DNA of 64,000 nucleotides from SLDF01 sp964537925 (GCA_964537925.1 CAZICV010000002.1:124001-188000); one strand, 5' to 3'; counted from the first letter of the stretch, positions 24,507-33,220 are shown. Program-made: numbers and translations. The notes: generated by a model from the letters alone, not told the origin.

Positions 24507-27044
24507 TCAGTCGTTGACGTCGGTATTCACTTCCGTCTGCAGAACGATCTTCAGACCGTCCTTATCGGCATTGAGTTGTGCTTCCAGGTGACTGCCTTCC
24601 TGTGGGTTTTCCGCCAGGATGAACTCTGCCAGGGGATCTTCGATATACTTCTGGATCGCGCGATGCAGCGGTCTTGCGCCAAACTGCGGATCGAAGCCTT
24701 TCTCGGCGACAAACTTTTTGGCGTCTTCGGTGAGTCGCAGTTTGAAGCCCAGGTTGTCGAGGCGCTTGTACAAGTCTCCGAGTGTGATATCGATGATGCG
24801 GAAGATCTCGTCCTGGCCGAGTGAATTGAAGATCACGACGTCGTCTATCCTGTTCAGGAATTCCGGGCTGAACGTGCGCTTCAGGGCATTCTGGATCACT
24901 GATTTGGAGTGCTCCTCGGCTGCCTGCTCGCGGGCTTTGGTCGCGAAACCTACACCTTGTCCGAAGTCCTTCAGCTGGCGTACACCTATGTTGGAAGTCA
25001 TGATGATCAAGGTATTCTTAAAGTCTACCTTGCGGCCCAGTCCATCCGTAAGCTGTCCGTCGTCCAGCACCTGCAGGAGTATATTGTATATATCCGGGTG
25101 TGCTTTCTCTATCTCGTCGAGCAGGATCACGGAGTAGGGTTTCCTGCGCACGCGTTCGGTGAGCTGTCCGCCCTCTTCGTATCCTACATAGCCGGGAGGT
25201 GCACCGATGAGCCGGCTCAGGGAGAATTTTTCCATGTATTCGCTCATATCGATGCGGATGAGTGCATCCTCCGAGTCGAATATATACTTGGCCATCGCTT
25301 TGGCGAGCTCTGTCTTACCTACACCAGTAGGCCCGAGGAAGATGAAGGAACCGATCGGTTTCTTGGGATCCTTGAGACCGATACGATTGCGCTGGATAGC
25401 ACGGGTGATCTTCCTGATTGCATCGTCCTGGCCGATGATCACCCGCTGGATGTCTTCGGACATGGTGACGAGCTTGTTGTTCTCGCTCTGTGCGACTTTG
25501 CGCACCGGGATACCGGTCATCATAGATACCACTTCGGCGATATCCTCTTCTTCGACCGGGTAGCGCCGGGTCTTGGACTCTTCTTCCCACTTCAGTTTCT
25601 CATCATCCAGCTGACGGGAGAGCTTGGACTCATCGTCGCGCAGGTCTGCCGCACGTTCGTACTGCTGGTTTTTGACTGCCTGGTTTTTCAGTTCCTTGAG
25701 CTCTTCGATCCGTTTTTCCAGCTCTTCGATATGCTTGGGTACATGGATGTTCTTGAGGTGGACGCGTGCGCCTACCTCGTCCAGTACGTCGATAGCCTTA
25801 TCCGGCAGGAAACGGTCGGAGATATAGCGGTCGGACAGTTTCACACAGGCTTTGATCGCCGCATCCGAGTAGTTGACATTGTGGAACTCCTCGTATTTCA
25901 GCTTGATATTGTGCAGTATATGTACGGCTTCTTCGGCTGAAGGCGGATCGATCAGCACTTTCTGGAACCGGCGGTCAAGCGCGCCGTCCTTCTCGATGTG
26001 CTGGCGATATTCGTCCAGGGTCGATGCACCGATGCACTGGAGTTCGCCGCGTGCCAGCGCCGGTTTGAAGATATTGGAAGCATCCAGCGAGCCGGTGGCT
26101 CCGCCGGCGCCGACGATGGTGTGTATCTCATCTATGAAGAGGATGACATCGCGGCTCTTTTCCAATTCGTTCATGATCGCCTTGATCCGCTCCTCAAACT
26201 GGCCGCGATACTTGGTACCGGCCACCAATGCAGCCAGGTCGAGCATCACGATGCGCTTGTTGAACAGTGTCCGGGATACTTTTTTCTTCATGATCCGCAG
26301 GGCCAGGCCCTCGACGATGGCTGTCTTGCCTACGCCGGGCTCCCCGATGAGGATCGGGTTGTTCTTCTTGCGGCGGCTGAGGATCTGGGATACCCGTTCG
26401 ATCTCGTTCTCGCGACCGATGATCGGATCCAGTTTGCCTTCTTCGGCAAGCTTGGTGACATCCCGCCCGAAGTTGTCCAGCACCGGTGTGCGTGACTTGG
26501 GATTGCCACGGCGGGCATAGCGCTCTGTGCTCTCTTCTTCCATCGGCATATCCGATTCGGATGAAGAGGAGGCAGATATGTCCGGCAGGTAGCTGTCTCC
26601 CTCTTCGGAAGTATAGTCCAGCTCGCTCTTGTAAGTATCGTAGTCCACGTTGAAGCGGCGCAGGATCTTGCAGGCAAGATTGTCTGTGTGCTTCAGGATG
26701 GACAGCATCAGGTGCTCGGGGCTGATCTCGTCGTTCTTGAAGACCTTGGCCTCGAGGAAGGTCACTTTCAGGACTTTTTCGGCGTGTTTGTCCAGGGGCA
26801 GGCTGCCAACGTTGAAGTTGGTCTGCTCCTTGCGTGATTTGCCTATGGAGTCCTCTATGTAAGACCTGAGTTCTTCAAAGTCCACTTCAAGAGACTGAAG
26901 TACCTTGCTGGCAAGGCTGCTGGTGTCCTGAATGATGCCGAGGAGTAAATGTTCGGTGCCAATGTAATCATGACCCAGCCGGATGGCTTCATCCCGGCTG
27001 ACGGAGATGATTTTCTTGACTTCCGGTGAGAATTTTTTGTTCAT
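24507..27044 (-). CDS. clpC: ATP-dependent Clp protease ATPase subunit ClpC
   Basis: 845 residues in the standard order: two Clp N-repeats (about 1-145), AAA-1 with GEPGVGKT, a UVR-type middle segment (KNQQYERAADLRDDE), AAA-2 with GPTGVGKT and the Walker B ILLDEIEKAHPD, and the C-terminal D2-small domain (GFDPQFGARPL). The UVR motif distinguishes it from ClpB and ClpA. It unfolds substrates for ClpP. The ATG is preceded by AAAGGGAG, a fair ribosome-binding site, unusual in this window. Upstream TAACTTTA resembles a -7 box. No CIRCE or CtsR box was seen. Confidence 0.97.
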   Translation of the reverse strand: MNKKFSPEVKKIISVSRDEAIRLGHDYIGTEHLLLGIIQDTSSLASKVLQSLEVDFEELRSYIEDSIGKSRKEQTNFNVGSLPLDKHAEKVLKVTFLEAKVFKNDEISPEHLMLSILKHTDNLACKILRRFNVDYDTYKSELDYTSEEGDSYLPDISASSSSESDMPMEEESTERYARRGNPKSRTPVLDNFGRDVTKLAEEGKLDPIIGRENEIERVSQILSRRKKNNPILIGEPGVGKTAIVEGLALRIMKKKVSRTLFNKRIVMLDLAALVAGTKYRGQFEERIKAIMNELEKSRDVILFIDEIHTIVGAGGATGSLDASNIFKPALARGELQCIGASTLDEYRQHIEKDGALDRRFQKVLIDPPSAEEAVHILHNIKLKYEEFHNVNYSDAAIKACVKLSDRYISDRFLPDKAIDVLDEVGARVHLKNIHVPKHIEELEKRIEELKELKNQAVKNQQYERAADLRDDESKLSRQLDDEKLKWEEESKTRRYPVEEEDIAEVVSMMTGIPVRKVAQSENNKLVTMSEDIQRVIIGQDDAIRKITRAIQRNRIGLKDPKKPIGSFIFLGPTGVGKTELAKAMAKYIFDSEDALIRIDMSEYMEKFSLSRLIGAPPGYVGYEEGGQLTERVRRKPYSVILLDEIEKAHPDIYNILLQVLDDGQLTDGLGRKVDFKNTLIIMTSNIGVRQLKDFGQGVGFATKAREQAAEEHSKSVIQNALKRTFSPEFLNRIDDVVIFNSLGQDEIFRIIDITLGDLYKRLDNLGFKLRLTEDAKKFVAEKGFDPQFGARPLHRAIQKYIEDPLAEFILAENPQEGSHLEAQLNADKDGLKIVLQTEVNTDVND

Positions 27045-27317
27045 TATGTTAGCTCCCTTTGTTAATATTAGGTAAAGTTAAAATATGTGGCCAATCTGTC
27101 TAACGGAAGGCTACATTTATTTCCTGACAAAACCGTGCCGTTTGGTTTGCGGCTGCAATTTTAGCAGGTCGCTTTCCTGTAAGTTACGGAAATAGGCACT
27201 GTTTCAGTTGCCTGCAGACGATGTATTAACGTAACTTTAAGGAAAACTGATGTCTCCGGGAAACAAACGCTCGAATCCAAAGGTTTAGGCCTTCGTGTCG
27301 CAGTCCGTTTTTATCCG

Positions 27318-27325
27318 TATCTTTG
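27318..27325 (+). promoter_or_regulatory. -7 box TATCTTTG before the STAS gene
   Basis: TATCTTTG nine bases before the ATG at 27335. The 27045-27317 gap otherwise shows no gene and no repeat; it holds the clpC promoter on the other strand. Confidence 0.55.
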
Positions 27326-27334
27326 ACCTCCCAA

Positions 27335-27724
27335 ATGACTAAGTACCAGATGAAATACACAATTGATAAGCAAGAGCGCCTTTCCGTACTGACGCTCGAA
27401 GAGGAGAATCTCAACTCGATCGTAGCGCCTGATCTGAAATCCGATCTGCTGATCCTGAAGAATGAAGGCATCAATAACCTGATCATCGATCTGACGAAAG
27501 TGAAGTATGTCGATTCGTCAGGTCTGAGTGCTATTTTGACAGGAAACCGCCTTTGGAAGGACCAGGGCTCCTTTATTCTGACGGGTGTGGAGAGCCCTAT
27601 GGTGCGCAAACTCATCGAGATATCCAAGCTGGATACGGTCCTGGTTATTATTCCTACGTTGCAGGAGTCGAAGGACTATGTGTATATGGAAGAGATCGAG
27701 CGCGAACTGAACACAGAAGAATAA
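27335..27724 (+). CDS. STAS-domain protein (anti-sigma factor antagonist type)
   Basis: About 129 residues from the ATG at 27335; an internal ATG at 27350 (MKYTIDKQERL) is equally plausible and matches the usual family start. The single STAS domain shows the phosphorylation loop KYVDSSGLSAIL, with the Ser that is phosphorylated in SpoIIAA/RsbV relatives. Cytosolic. No anti-sigma kinase or phosphatase lies next to it. It is followed 15 bases later by rnz, probably on the same transcript. The partner switch it belongs to is not visible. Confidence 0.85.
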   Translation: MTKYQMKYTIDKQERLSVLTLEEENLNSIVAPDLKSDLLILKNEGINNLIIDLTKVKYVDSSGLSAILTGNRLWKDQGSFILTGVESPMVRKLIEISKLDTVLVIIPTLQESKDYVYMEEIERELNTEE

Positions 27725-27739
27725 GCCACAGGTTTTTGC

Positions 27740-28651
27740 ATGCGGTTTGAGTTGCTGATCCTGGGGTGCAATTCCGCTCTGCCTGCTCATGGCAGGCATC
27801 CCAGTGCGCAGGCTGTCAATCACAACGAGCGTATCTACCTCATAGATTGCGGCGAAGGGACCCAGATGCGGCTGGATGCTTTCCGAGTGAAGCGCAGCAG
27901 GCTGGACGTGATATTCATCAGTCATTTGCACGGAGATCATGTCTTTGGGCTGCCGGGGCTGCTCACTTCACTCAATCTCCAGGGCAGGACGGAGTGTCTG
28001 CTGGTATTCGGCCCTTTCGGGCTGCAGGCTTTTATAACCACGGCGCTGCAGATATCTGGTTCTGTACTTTCCTACGAACTGCATGTGACGGAAATGGATC
28101 CTTCGGTCCCACATGATCTTTACGAAAACAGTGTGCTGCGTGTCCGGAGTTTTCCTTTGCGGCACAGGGTGCCGACTATGGGCTTCCTGTTCGAGGAGAA
28201 GACAAAGGATCGGCGTATAAAGACAGAGGCGCTGGAGCGCTACGGCATTCCATACCAGGCAATCGCAGGGCTGCGCAGGGGAGAGGATTACCTGTTGCCG
28301 GACGGTGGTAAGGTGGCCAACCAGGCCATCACGGATGACCCGGCGCCGGTTCGGCGCTATGCTTACTGTTCGGATACGGTCTATGATGTATCACTGGCGG
28401 ACGTAGTGAAGGGTGTCGATCTCCTGTACCACGAAGCCACTTTCCTGTCGGATATGGCGGCGCAGGCAGCCGACCGGATGCATGCTACTGCGGCGGAGGC
28501 TGCGCAGACGGCTCGGGATGCAGGTGTCCGGCAGTTGGTGATCGGGCATTTTTCGTCGCGCTACAAGCACCTGGAACCCCTGTTGAGGGAGGCCAGATCT
28601 GTGTTTCCCGATACGGAACTGGCAGAGGAAGGACGCGTGTTTGCCCTGTGA
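27740..28651 (+). CDS. rnz: Ribonuclease Z
   Basis: 303 residues, the usual length for bacterial tRNA 3'-processing endonuclease. Metallo-beta-lactamase motifs: FISHLHGDHVFGLPGLL (the HxHxDH zinc site), a flexible-arm region after about 145, YCSDTVYD with the bridging Asp, HEATF, and QLVIGHFSSRY with the last His. It trims the 3' trailer of tRNA precursors. The window's tRNA-Lys lacks an encoded CCA, consistent with a need for RNase Z, and lies 112 bases downstream. Confidence 0.96.
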   Translation: MRFELLILGCNSALPAHGRHPSAQAVNHNERIYLIDCGEGTQMRLDAFRVKRSRLDVIFISHLHGDHVFGLPGLLTSLNLQGRTECLLVFGPFGLQAFITTALQISGSVLSYELHVTEMDPSVPHDLYENSVLRVRSFPLRHRVPTMGFLFEEKTKDRRIKTEALERYGIPYQAIAGLRRGEDYLLPDGGKVANQAITDDPAPVRRYAYCSDTVYDVSLADVVKGVDLLYHEATFLSDMAAQAADRMHATAAEAAQTARDAGVRQLVIGHFSSRYKHLEPLLREARSVFPDTELAEEGRVFAL

Positions 28652-28729
28652 GCTGCTGCGTATCAAGCCTGTACAGACTTATACAAAAGTTTTTGTCGCA
28701 TGCGCTTGGATATATGTGCGCGATTTAGA

Positions 28730-28737
28730 TATATTTG
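28730..28737 (+). promoter_or_regulatory. -7 box TATATTTG of the tRNA-Lys gene
   Basis: TATATTTG lies 26 bases before the mature tRNA, with a TTGG (28706-28709) about 21 bases upstream that could serve as the -33 element. Confidence 0.6.
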
Positions 28738-28763
28738 CACCGCGATTTGAGGATCGCAGGTCA

Positions 28764-28836
28764 GATTCCGTAGCTCAGTTGGTAGAGCACATCACTTTTA
28801 ATGATGGGGTCCTGGGTTCGAGCCCCAGCGGAATCA
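28764..28836 (+). tRNA. tRNA-Lys (anticodon TTT)
   Basis: 73 bases fold as a complete cloverleaf: acceptor GATTCCG / CGGAATC, D-stem GCTC/GAGC, anticodon stem CATCA/TGATG with loop CTTTTAA giving anticodon TTT, T-arm GGTTCGAGCC, discriminator A. CCA is not encoded. Confidence 0.97.
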
Positions 28837-28842
28837 CGAGAG

Positions 28843-28868
28843 AAGCCACCTGATGAGGGTGGCTTTTT
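28843..28868 (+). terminator. Terminator after tRNA-Lys
   Basis: AAGCCACC pairs with GGTGGCTT (28843-28850 with 28858-28865) around a short loop, followed by TTTTTG. Confidence 0.8.
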
Positions 28869-28966
28869 GCATTTAGGGAATGCCGGGAAAAGGGTGTACG
28901 GGATTATGGCCGTGCATTATAGCTGGGGCGAGAAGTAAGATCCCGTGAGGCGGAGGCGGACGGGAA

Positions 28967-29010
28967 ACCCCGGCGGAATCACTAGAGAAGCCCCTGATGA
29001 GGGCTTTTTT
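28967..29010 (+). repeat. Decayed second copy of the tRNA-Lys 3' end and its terminator
   Basis: This stretch repeats the end of the tRNA gene about 145 bases downstream: CGGCGGAATCAC matches the acceptor arm, then AGAGAAGCCC, CTGATGAGGG and a T-run copy the terminator with a few changes. The 5' part of a tRNA is not recognisable before it, so it is a pseudo-tRNA fragment rather than a gene. The hairpin may still work as a second terminator. Confidence 0.7.
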
Positions 29011-29032
29011 TGTTTATAGCCTATTTGTTGGG

Positions 29033-29569
29033 TCAGCTTGCGCAGTCCTGCCGGATAAGTGTGACCAGCGACGTGTCGAAGCCTTGCTTTTCTGCCGTCT
29101 CCAGGAGGCGGTTATAGATCGCCGGAGCCAGGCGCGGCGTACGTGAAAGTACCCAGAGGTATTTGCGCGAAGGATCGCCCACGAGCGCATACCTGTATTC
29201 CTCGTCCAGCGCTATGACCTGGTAATCCCCTGCAAAAGGCCAGAAGAATCGGACTTTGAGGCGGGCAGGATGGTCTGTGTCGGGCGTCCAGGCGACACCT
29301 CTGATCTCTTTGATCTCTGAGGGATCTCCTGTCTTGTACCCGCGATTGTGGACGGTGATGCGGCCGTCCTTGCGGAGCGTATAGGTAGCGGTGACGCATT
29401 CCAGGCCTTTCTCAAATCGGTTGGGCAGCCGGGCGATTTCGTACCAGGTACCGCTGTACCGCTCGACATCGAGCGCAGGTACGGTGAGCAGATCTTTGTA
29501 TGAGTTGCACGACAGGTGTATGATGACCAGCAGCAGCACGGTGATCGCGGTTTTCGTTTGGGTGTGCAT
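29033..29569 (-). CDS. blc: Bacterial lipocalin (Blc-like lipoprotein)
   Basis: 178 residues with a lipoprotein signal (AITVLLLVIIHLSCNS; Cys at residue 21). Lipocalin landmarks: RYSGTWYEIARLPNRFEKGL containing the first structural motif GTWYEIAR, then CVTATYTLRKDGRITVHNRG, and the third motif region around YLWVLSRTPRL. Blc proteins bind lysophospholipids or fatty acids at the outer membrane and are usually stress-induced. It is monocistronic, converging on the tRNA-Lys terminators. Confidence 0.92.
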   Translation of the reverse strand: MHTQTKTAITVLLLVIIHLSCNSYKDLLTVPALDVERYSGTWYEIARLPNRFEKGLECVTATYTLRKDGRITVHNRGYKTGDPSEIKEIRGVAWTPDTDHPARLKVRFFWPFAGDYQVIALDEEYRYALVGDPSRKYLWVLSRTPRLAPAIYNRLLETAEKQGFDTSLVTLIRQDCAS

Positions 29570-29706
29570 AGCAGACTTTTTGATGTACAGCTAGGTCGGT
29601 AGAGTTTGTGCTATTTCTAATTTAAACCGCTGTGACCCGGAAAAAGTTGGTAATCAGGGTGATTCGCGGAATGCCCAGCGACTGAGCCGTAGTAAAACAG
29701 GCCTGA

Positions 29707-29820
29707 TCAGGGTATGACGACGAGCTTATCTGATGCGATGATCTGCCCCTGGTTGATTACGCTGAGGATGTAGTGGCCGGGTGGGAGAGGCGGGCTTGTG
29801 TGAAACCAGGTCAAAGCTAA
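29707..29820 (-). pseudogene. Remnant of a T9SS type A sorting domain
   Basis: In one minus-strand frame the last ~38 codons before a TGA read as the end of a Por-type C-terminal sorting domain: LPPGHYILSVINQGQ then a stretch ending DKLVVIP. The frame meets a stop in the hairpin at 29825-29862 and has no start codon, so only the end of a secreted protein gene is left. The remainder of the 29570-29891 gap holds a terminator and nothing else recognised. Confidence 0.55.
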
Positions 29821-29824
29821 ATGA

Positions 29825-29862
29825 CGAGAGGCCGTAAGGAATCATACCCCTACGGCCTCTCG
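29825..29862. terminator. Hairpin terminator downstream of kbl
   Basis: A perfect 12-base stem CGAGAGGCCGTA / TACGGCCTCTCG around a 14-base loop, 30 bases after the kbl stop on the minus strand. T-rich sequence follows only weakly, so its direction is uncertain. Confidence 0.65.
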
Positions 29863-29891
29863 GTTATCCGTTCAGTTGAACTATATACTTG

Positions 29892-31082
29892 TCACTTCAG
29901 CACACCCAGCTTGCGGCCTACGCTCGTGAAAGCGGCCACCGCTTTTTCGAGGTGGGTACGGTCATGCCCGGCAGAGATCTGCACGCGGATGCGTGCCTTA
30001 CCCTTGGGGACGACCGGGAAGAAAAAGCCGATCACGTAAATACCCTCTTCCAGCAGGGCGGCAGCCATCTGCTGTGCAAGCGGTGCATCGTAGAGCATGA
30101 TCGGTACGATCGGGTGCTCGCCCGGCAGGATATCGAAGCCTGCGGCGGTCATCTCCGAACGGAAATAGCGGGTGTTGTCTTCCAGCTTGTCCCGCAGGTG
30201 GGTGCTCCCGGACAGCAGGTCCAGTACGCGTATGGAAGCGCCCGCTATAGAAGGGGCAAGGGTATTGGAGAAGAGATAAGGGCGCGACTTCTGGCGCAGC
30301 ATCTCCACCACCTGTTTGCTGGAGGCAGTGAATCCGCCGGAGGCGCCACCCAGCGCTTTGCCGTAGGTGCCAGTGATGATATCCACGCGGCCCATGACAT
30401 CGCGATACTCATGGGTGCCGCGGCCGGTCTTGCCCATGAAGCCCGATGCATGGCATTCGTCGACCATCACCATCGCTCCGTACTGCTCGGCCAGGTCACA
30501 GATCTGGTCCAGTTGCGCGATGGTGCCGTCCATGGAAAACACGCCGTCCGTCGCGACCATGATCCTGCGTGCGCCCTGCGCTTCTTTCAACTTCTCTTCG
30601 AGATCCGCCATATCGTTGTGCTTGTAGCGATAGCGGGCTGCCTTGCAGAGCCGGATCCCGTCGATGATAGATGCATGGTTGAGCTCGTCCGATATGATCG
30701 CATCCTGTTCGCCGAGCAGAGGCTCGAATACACCTCCGTTGGCATCGAAGGCGGCAGCATACAGGATGGCGTCCTCCATACCCAGGAATTCGGCGGTCTT
30801 GCGCTCCAGCGTCTTGTGCAGGTCCTGGGTGCCGCATATAAACCGGACGGAAGACATACCGTAGCCGTGTGAGTCGATGGCTTCTTTGGCGGCTGCTATG
30901 ACCTCCGGATGAGAGGACAGGCCCAGGTAATTATTGGCACAGAAGTTGAGTACTTCGCCGCCGGTATCGGTCCTGATCACAGCCGACTGCGGCGTGGTGA
31001 TGATCCGTTCTTTTTTGAGCAGTCCCGACTTTTCCAGTTCTTCGAGTTCGGACTGCAGTTGTTCGTTGACAGACTTGATCAT
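29892..31082 (-). CDS. kbl: Glycine C-acetyltransferase (2-amino-3-ketobutyrate CoA ligase)
   Basis: 396 residues of the alpha-oxoamine synthase family of PLP enzymes. Visible: NFCANNYLGLSSHPEV near the N-terminus, DELNHASIIDGIRL, MVMVDECHASGFMGKTGRG with the cofactor-binding Asp/His, and the PLP lysine in DIITGTYGKALGGASGG. It cleaves 2-amino-3-ketobutyrate with CoA into glycine and acetyl-CoA, the second step of threonine degradation. The first step's dehydrogenase gene lies 18 bases upstream in the same operon, which favours Kbl over BioF or HemA. Confidence 0.95.
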   Translation of the reverse strand: MIKSVNEQLQSELEELEKSGLLKKERIITTPQSAVIRTDTGGEVLNFCANNYLGLSSHPEVIAAAKEAIDSHGYGMSSVRFICGTQDLHKTLERKTAEFLGMEDAILYAAAFDANGGVFEPLLGEQDAIISDELNHASIIDGIRLCKAARYRYKHNDMADLEEKLKEAQGARRIMVATDGVFSMDGTIAQLDQICDLAEQYGAMVMVDECHASGFMGKTGRGTHEYRDVMGRVDIITGTYGKALGGASGGFTASSKQVVEMLRQKSRPYLFSNTLAPSIAGASIRVLDLLSGSTHLRDKLEDNTRYFRSEMTAAGFDILPGEHPIVPIMLYDAPLAQQMAAALLEEGIYVIGFFFPVVPKGKARIRVQISAGHDRTHLEKAVAAFTSVGRKLGVLK

Positions 31083-31100
31083 GATGGGGTGATATTTGGG

Positions 31101-32045
31101 TTATCCGGCGTGTGCCTTCAGGTTGTGAATGATATCGTTGGTCATGGAGCGGATATCGTATTGTTCTTTCCAGCCCCAGTCGTCCCGCGCTGCGGCGTCA
31201 TCGATGCGTTCGGGCCAGGTGGCGGCTATCGCCTGCCTGAAGTCCGGCTCGTAGCTGACCGTGAAATCGGGTATATGCTCCTGTATATGCGCAGCGATCT
31301 CCGCCGGGGTGAAGCTCATGGCGCCCAGGTTGTACGATGTACGTACACGGATACGTTCGGCGGGTGCGGACATGAGTTCCATAGTGGCACGCACGGCATC
31401 CGGCATATACATCATCGGCAGGCGTGTACCGGCATCCAGGAAACAGGTATAACTACCGCGGGAGAGCGCTTCGTGAAAAATCTCCACGGCATAGTCGGTC
31501 GTGCCTCCACCTGGCTGGCTGTCCCAACTGATGATACCGGGATACCGGACCGAGCGGACGTCTACGCCATAGCGTTTGTGGTAGTAGTTGCACCAGTTTT
31601 CACCGGCTGCCTTGCTGATACCGTACACGGTCTCGGGCGTGAGGTTGGGGTGCTGGGGTGTCAGTTCCCTGGGCGTAAGCAGGCCGAATACGGCGATCGT
31701 ACTCGGGTAGAATACCTTGCTGAGCGGGCGGGTGCGGGCTATCTCAAGCACATGGAGGAGGGACTTCATGTTGATGTCCCATGTCCGCAGCGGGTTCTTT
31801 TCGCCGGAGGCCGACAGGATGGCTGCGAGATGCCATATCTCTGTGACATCGTAGGCCTCCACCAGCTCCGAAAGCCGTGCCTGGTCGGTGGCGTCCAGCC
31901 GCTCATAACGGCAGGGGAAGGGTGGTTCGTCATGCAGGTCGGTGACCAGTACATGGTCGTAGCCGTGTTGTTGTTGCAGCGCACGGGAGAGGACAGTGCC
32001 GATCTGCCCGCAAGCGCCGGTGAGGAGTATCATGTTTTTATTCAT
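31101..32045 (-). CDS. tdh: L-threonine 3-dehydrogenase, SDR/epimerase type
   Basis: The ATG at 32045 gives 314 residues (MNKNMILLTGACGQIGTVL); the frame is open to a TTG at 32066. It is an extended SDR with the NAD motif TGACGQIG, HLAAILSASGEKNP, YPSTIAVFG, the catalytic YGISKAAGE, and SVRYPGIISW. This architecture is that of the short-chain L-threonine 3-dehydrogenases of Flavobacterium type, not the zinc alcohol-dehydrogenase type. With kbl directly downstream, threonine to glycine plus acetyl-CoA is a sound inference. Confidence 0.9.
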   Translation of the reverse strand: MNKNMILLTGACGQIGTVLSRALQQQHGYDHVLVTDLHDEPPFPCRYERLDATDQARLSELVEAYDVTEIWHLAAILSASGEKNPLRTWDINMKSLLHVLEIARTRPLSKVFYPSTIAVFGLLTPRELTPQHPNLTPETVYGISKAAGENWCNYYHKRYGVDVRSVRYPGIISWDSQPGGGTTDYAVEIFHEALSRGSYTCFLDAGTRLPMMYMPDAVRATMELMSAPAERIRVRTSYNLGAMSFTPAEIAAHIQEHIPDFTVSYEPDFRQAIAATWPERIDDAAARDDWGWKEQYDIRSMTNDIIHNLKAHAG

Positions 32046-32108
32046 TGGGTCTGTAGTGGTGATCAATGGGTCCCGAAGATAAAGAGAAATTTGGCATGCG
32101 GCGGCACA

Positions 32109-32573
32109 TCAAGTCGTGCGGAGCAGGTCCCAGGGCAATTCCTCTGCATACACCAGCCGGCCGCTGTTAAAGTCTACTGAGCAACAATAAGTTTCGAGCC
32201 CGTTGCTCATCAGCAGGAAAGGCGCACGCAGGGCAAAATTGTAAAGTGCAGCCTGCTCAAATACGGCCTGGTCCAGCCGGATGTCGGGGCGTTTGAATTC
32301 GGCCAGCAGGAGCGGGGCCAATGCCCTGGAAAATATGACCAGGTCAAACCTGCGTGTACGGCCATGTACCTGGAACGAGCGCTCTATACCTATGCGGGCT
32401 GCCGAAAGCTCTGTGAGCAGGTACCTGAGAAACAGCTGGCGTACAAGTTCTTCCGGTGTATGAGCGGCCCACTTGCGGCGCACTGGATCCCATAGCCTGG
32501 GCTGCCCTTCATTGCTCCCGGTCTGCAGCGACTGGCTGTAGGACAATAGGTCAGGATGCTGCAGGCGCTGCAT
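32109..32573 (-). CDS. Stand-alone HsdR N-terminal-type (PD-(D/E)XK) domain protein
   Basis: 154 residues. The middle matches the HsdR_N nuclease-fold domain found at the start of type I restriction R subunits: EELVRQLFLRYLLTEL, then IGIERSFQVHGRTRRFDLVIF, and LLAEFKRPDI. The Asp of FDLVIF and the ExK of AEFK form the PD-(D/E)XK core, so the catalytic residues seem intact. No helicase, HsdM or HsdS gene is nearby. It lies 17 bases after the MORN lipoprotein gene and 63 bases before tdh, all left-going. Function unknown; single-domain relatives are common in Bacteroidota. Confidence 0.78.
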   Translation of the reverse strand: MQRLQHPDLLSYSQSLQTGSNEGQPRLWDPVRRKWAAHTPEELVRQLFLRYLLTELSAARIGIERSFQVHGRTRRFDLVIFSRALAPLLLAEFKRPDIRLDQAVFEQAALYNFALRAPFLLMSNGLETYCCSVDFNSGRLVYAEELPWDLLRTT

Positions 32574-32590
32574 AAGCGATTGTGGGAAGA

Positions 32591-33202
32591 CTACTGGCCG
32601 GTGATGCCGCCGCTGACTTTTTCACCGTTCTTATAGAGGTATTCGATGGTCTTTTTGCCATCCTCGTCATAAAAACGGAGATAACCGTCCTGTTTGCCGT
32701 CTGCGAAGCTGGCTTCCTGCTGGATCGTTCCGTTTTTGTGGTAGGTCCTATAGTTACCGTGTAGTTTGCCGAGCTTATACTCTGCGTACTCGAGCGGCTT
32801 GCCCATGGAGTAGCGCACTTTTATACCATGCAACTGGTCGTTGAGGTACTGTTCAAACTCTTCTACCCGGCCCAGGTTGTTGTACTTCAGCCAGTTGCCG
32901 GTCAGTTTTCCGTCCATGTAGGAGCGTGTATCCTTGATCCTCAGTTCCTGCGGATAGTATTCTGTCCAAATCCCGTGTTTCTTGCCGTCGAGCAGGGTGC
33001 CGTCCTCGAAAAGCAGTCCGTTGACGGTCTTGGTCGCTTTTTGCAATTTAGAGCCGGGGAGATCCGTGATCACATAGCCGTCCAGGTTCGCAGCCTGAGC
33101 GGAAGCCTGGGCAGCCGTACCGGATGAAGCTGCTCCGCCGTCGTTTTTGCAGGCCCAGAGCGAGCAGGAGATAGCGATGGACAACAGAATAAATCCTCTC
33201 AT
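32591..33202 (-). CDS. Lipoprotein with MORN/YwqK-type repeats
   Basis: The ATG at 33202 gives 203 residues beginning with a lipoprotein signal (MRGFILLSIAISCSLWAC). The body has five or six ~23-residue repeats of the MORN-like/YwqK pattern, for example DGKKHGIWTEYYP, DGKLTGNWLKYNN and DGKQDGYLRFYDEDG. Such repeats mediate protein or lipid contacts; in the periplasm or at the outer membrane the role is unknown. The frame extends to 33340, but that part runs antisense to the PolX-like gene and past the probable promoter. Confidence 0.85.
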   Translation of the reverse strand: MRGFILLSIAISCSLWACKNDGGAASSGTAAQASAQAANLDGYVITDLPGSKLQKATKTVNGLLFEDGTLLDGKKHGIWTEYYPQELRIKDTRSYMDGKLTGNWLKYNNLGRVEEFEQYLNDQLHGIKVRYSMGKPLEYAEYKLGKLHGNYRTYHKNGTIQQEASFADGKQDGYLRFYDEDGKKTIEYLYKNGEKVSGGITGQ

Positions 33203-33220
33203 GGTCTGTTTTTTAAGGCG

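Noticed and set aside
24909..25940. 343-residue plus-strand frame inside clpC
   Set aside because: It is antisense to the conserved AAA-2 region of clpC and shows no domain of its own.
32109..32573. A type I restriction-modification system
   Set aside because: Only the HsdR N-terminal-like domain is present, with no helicase, methylase or specificity gene.
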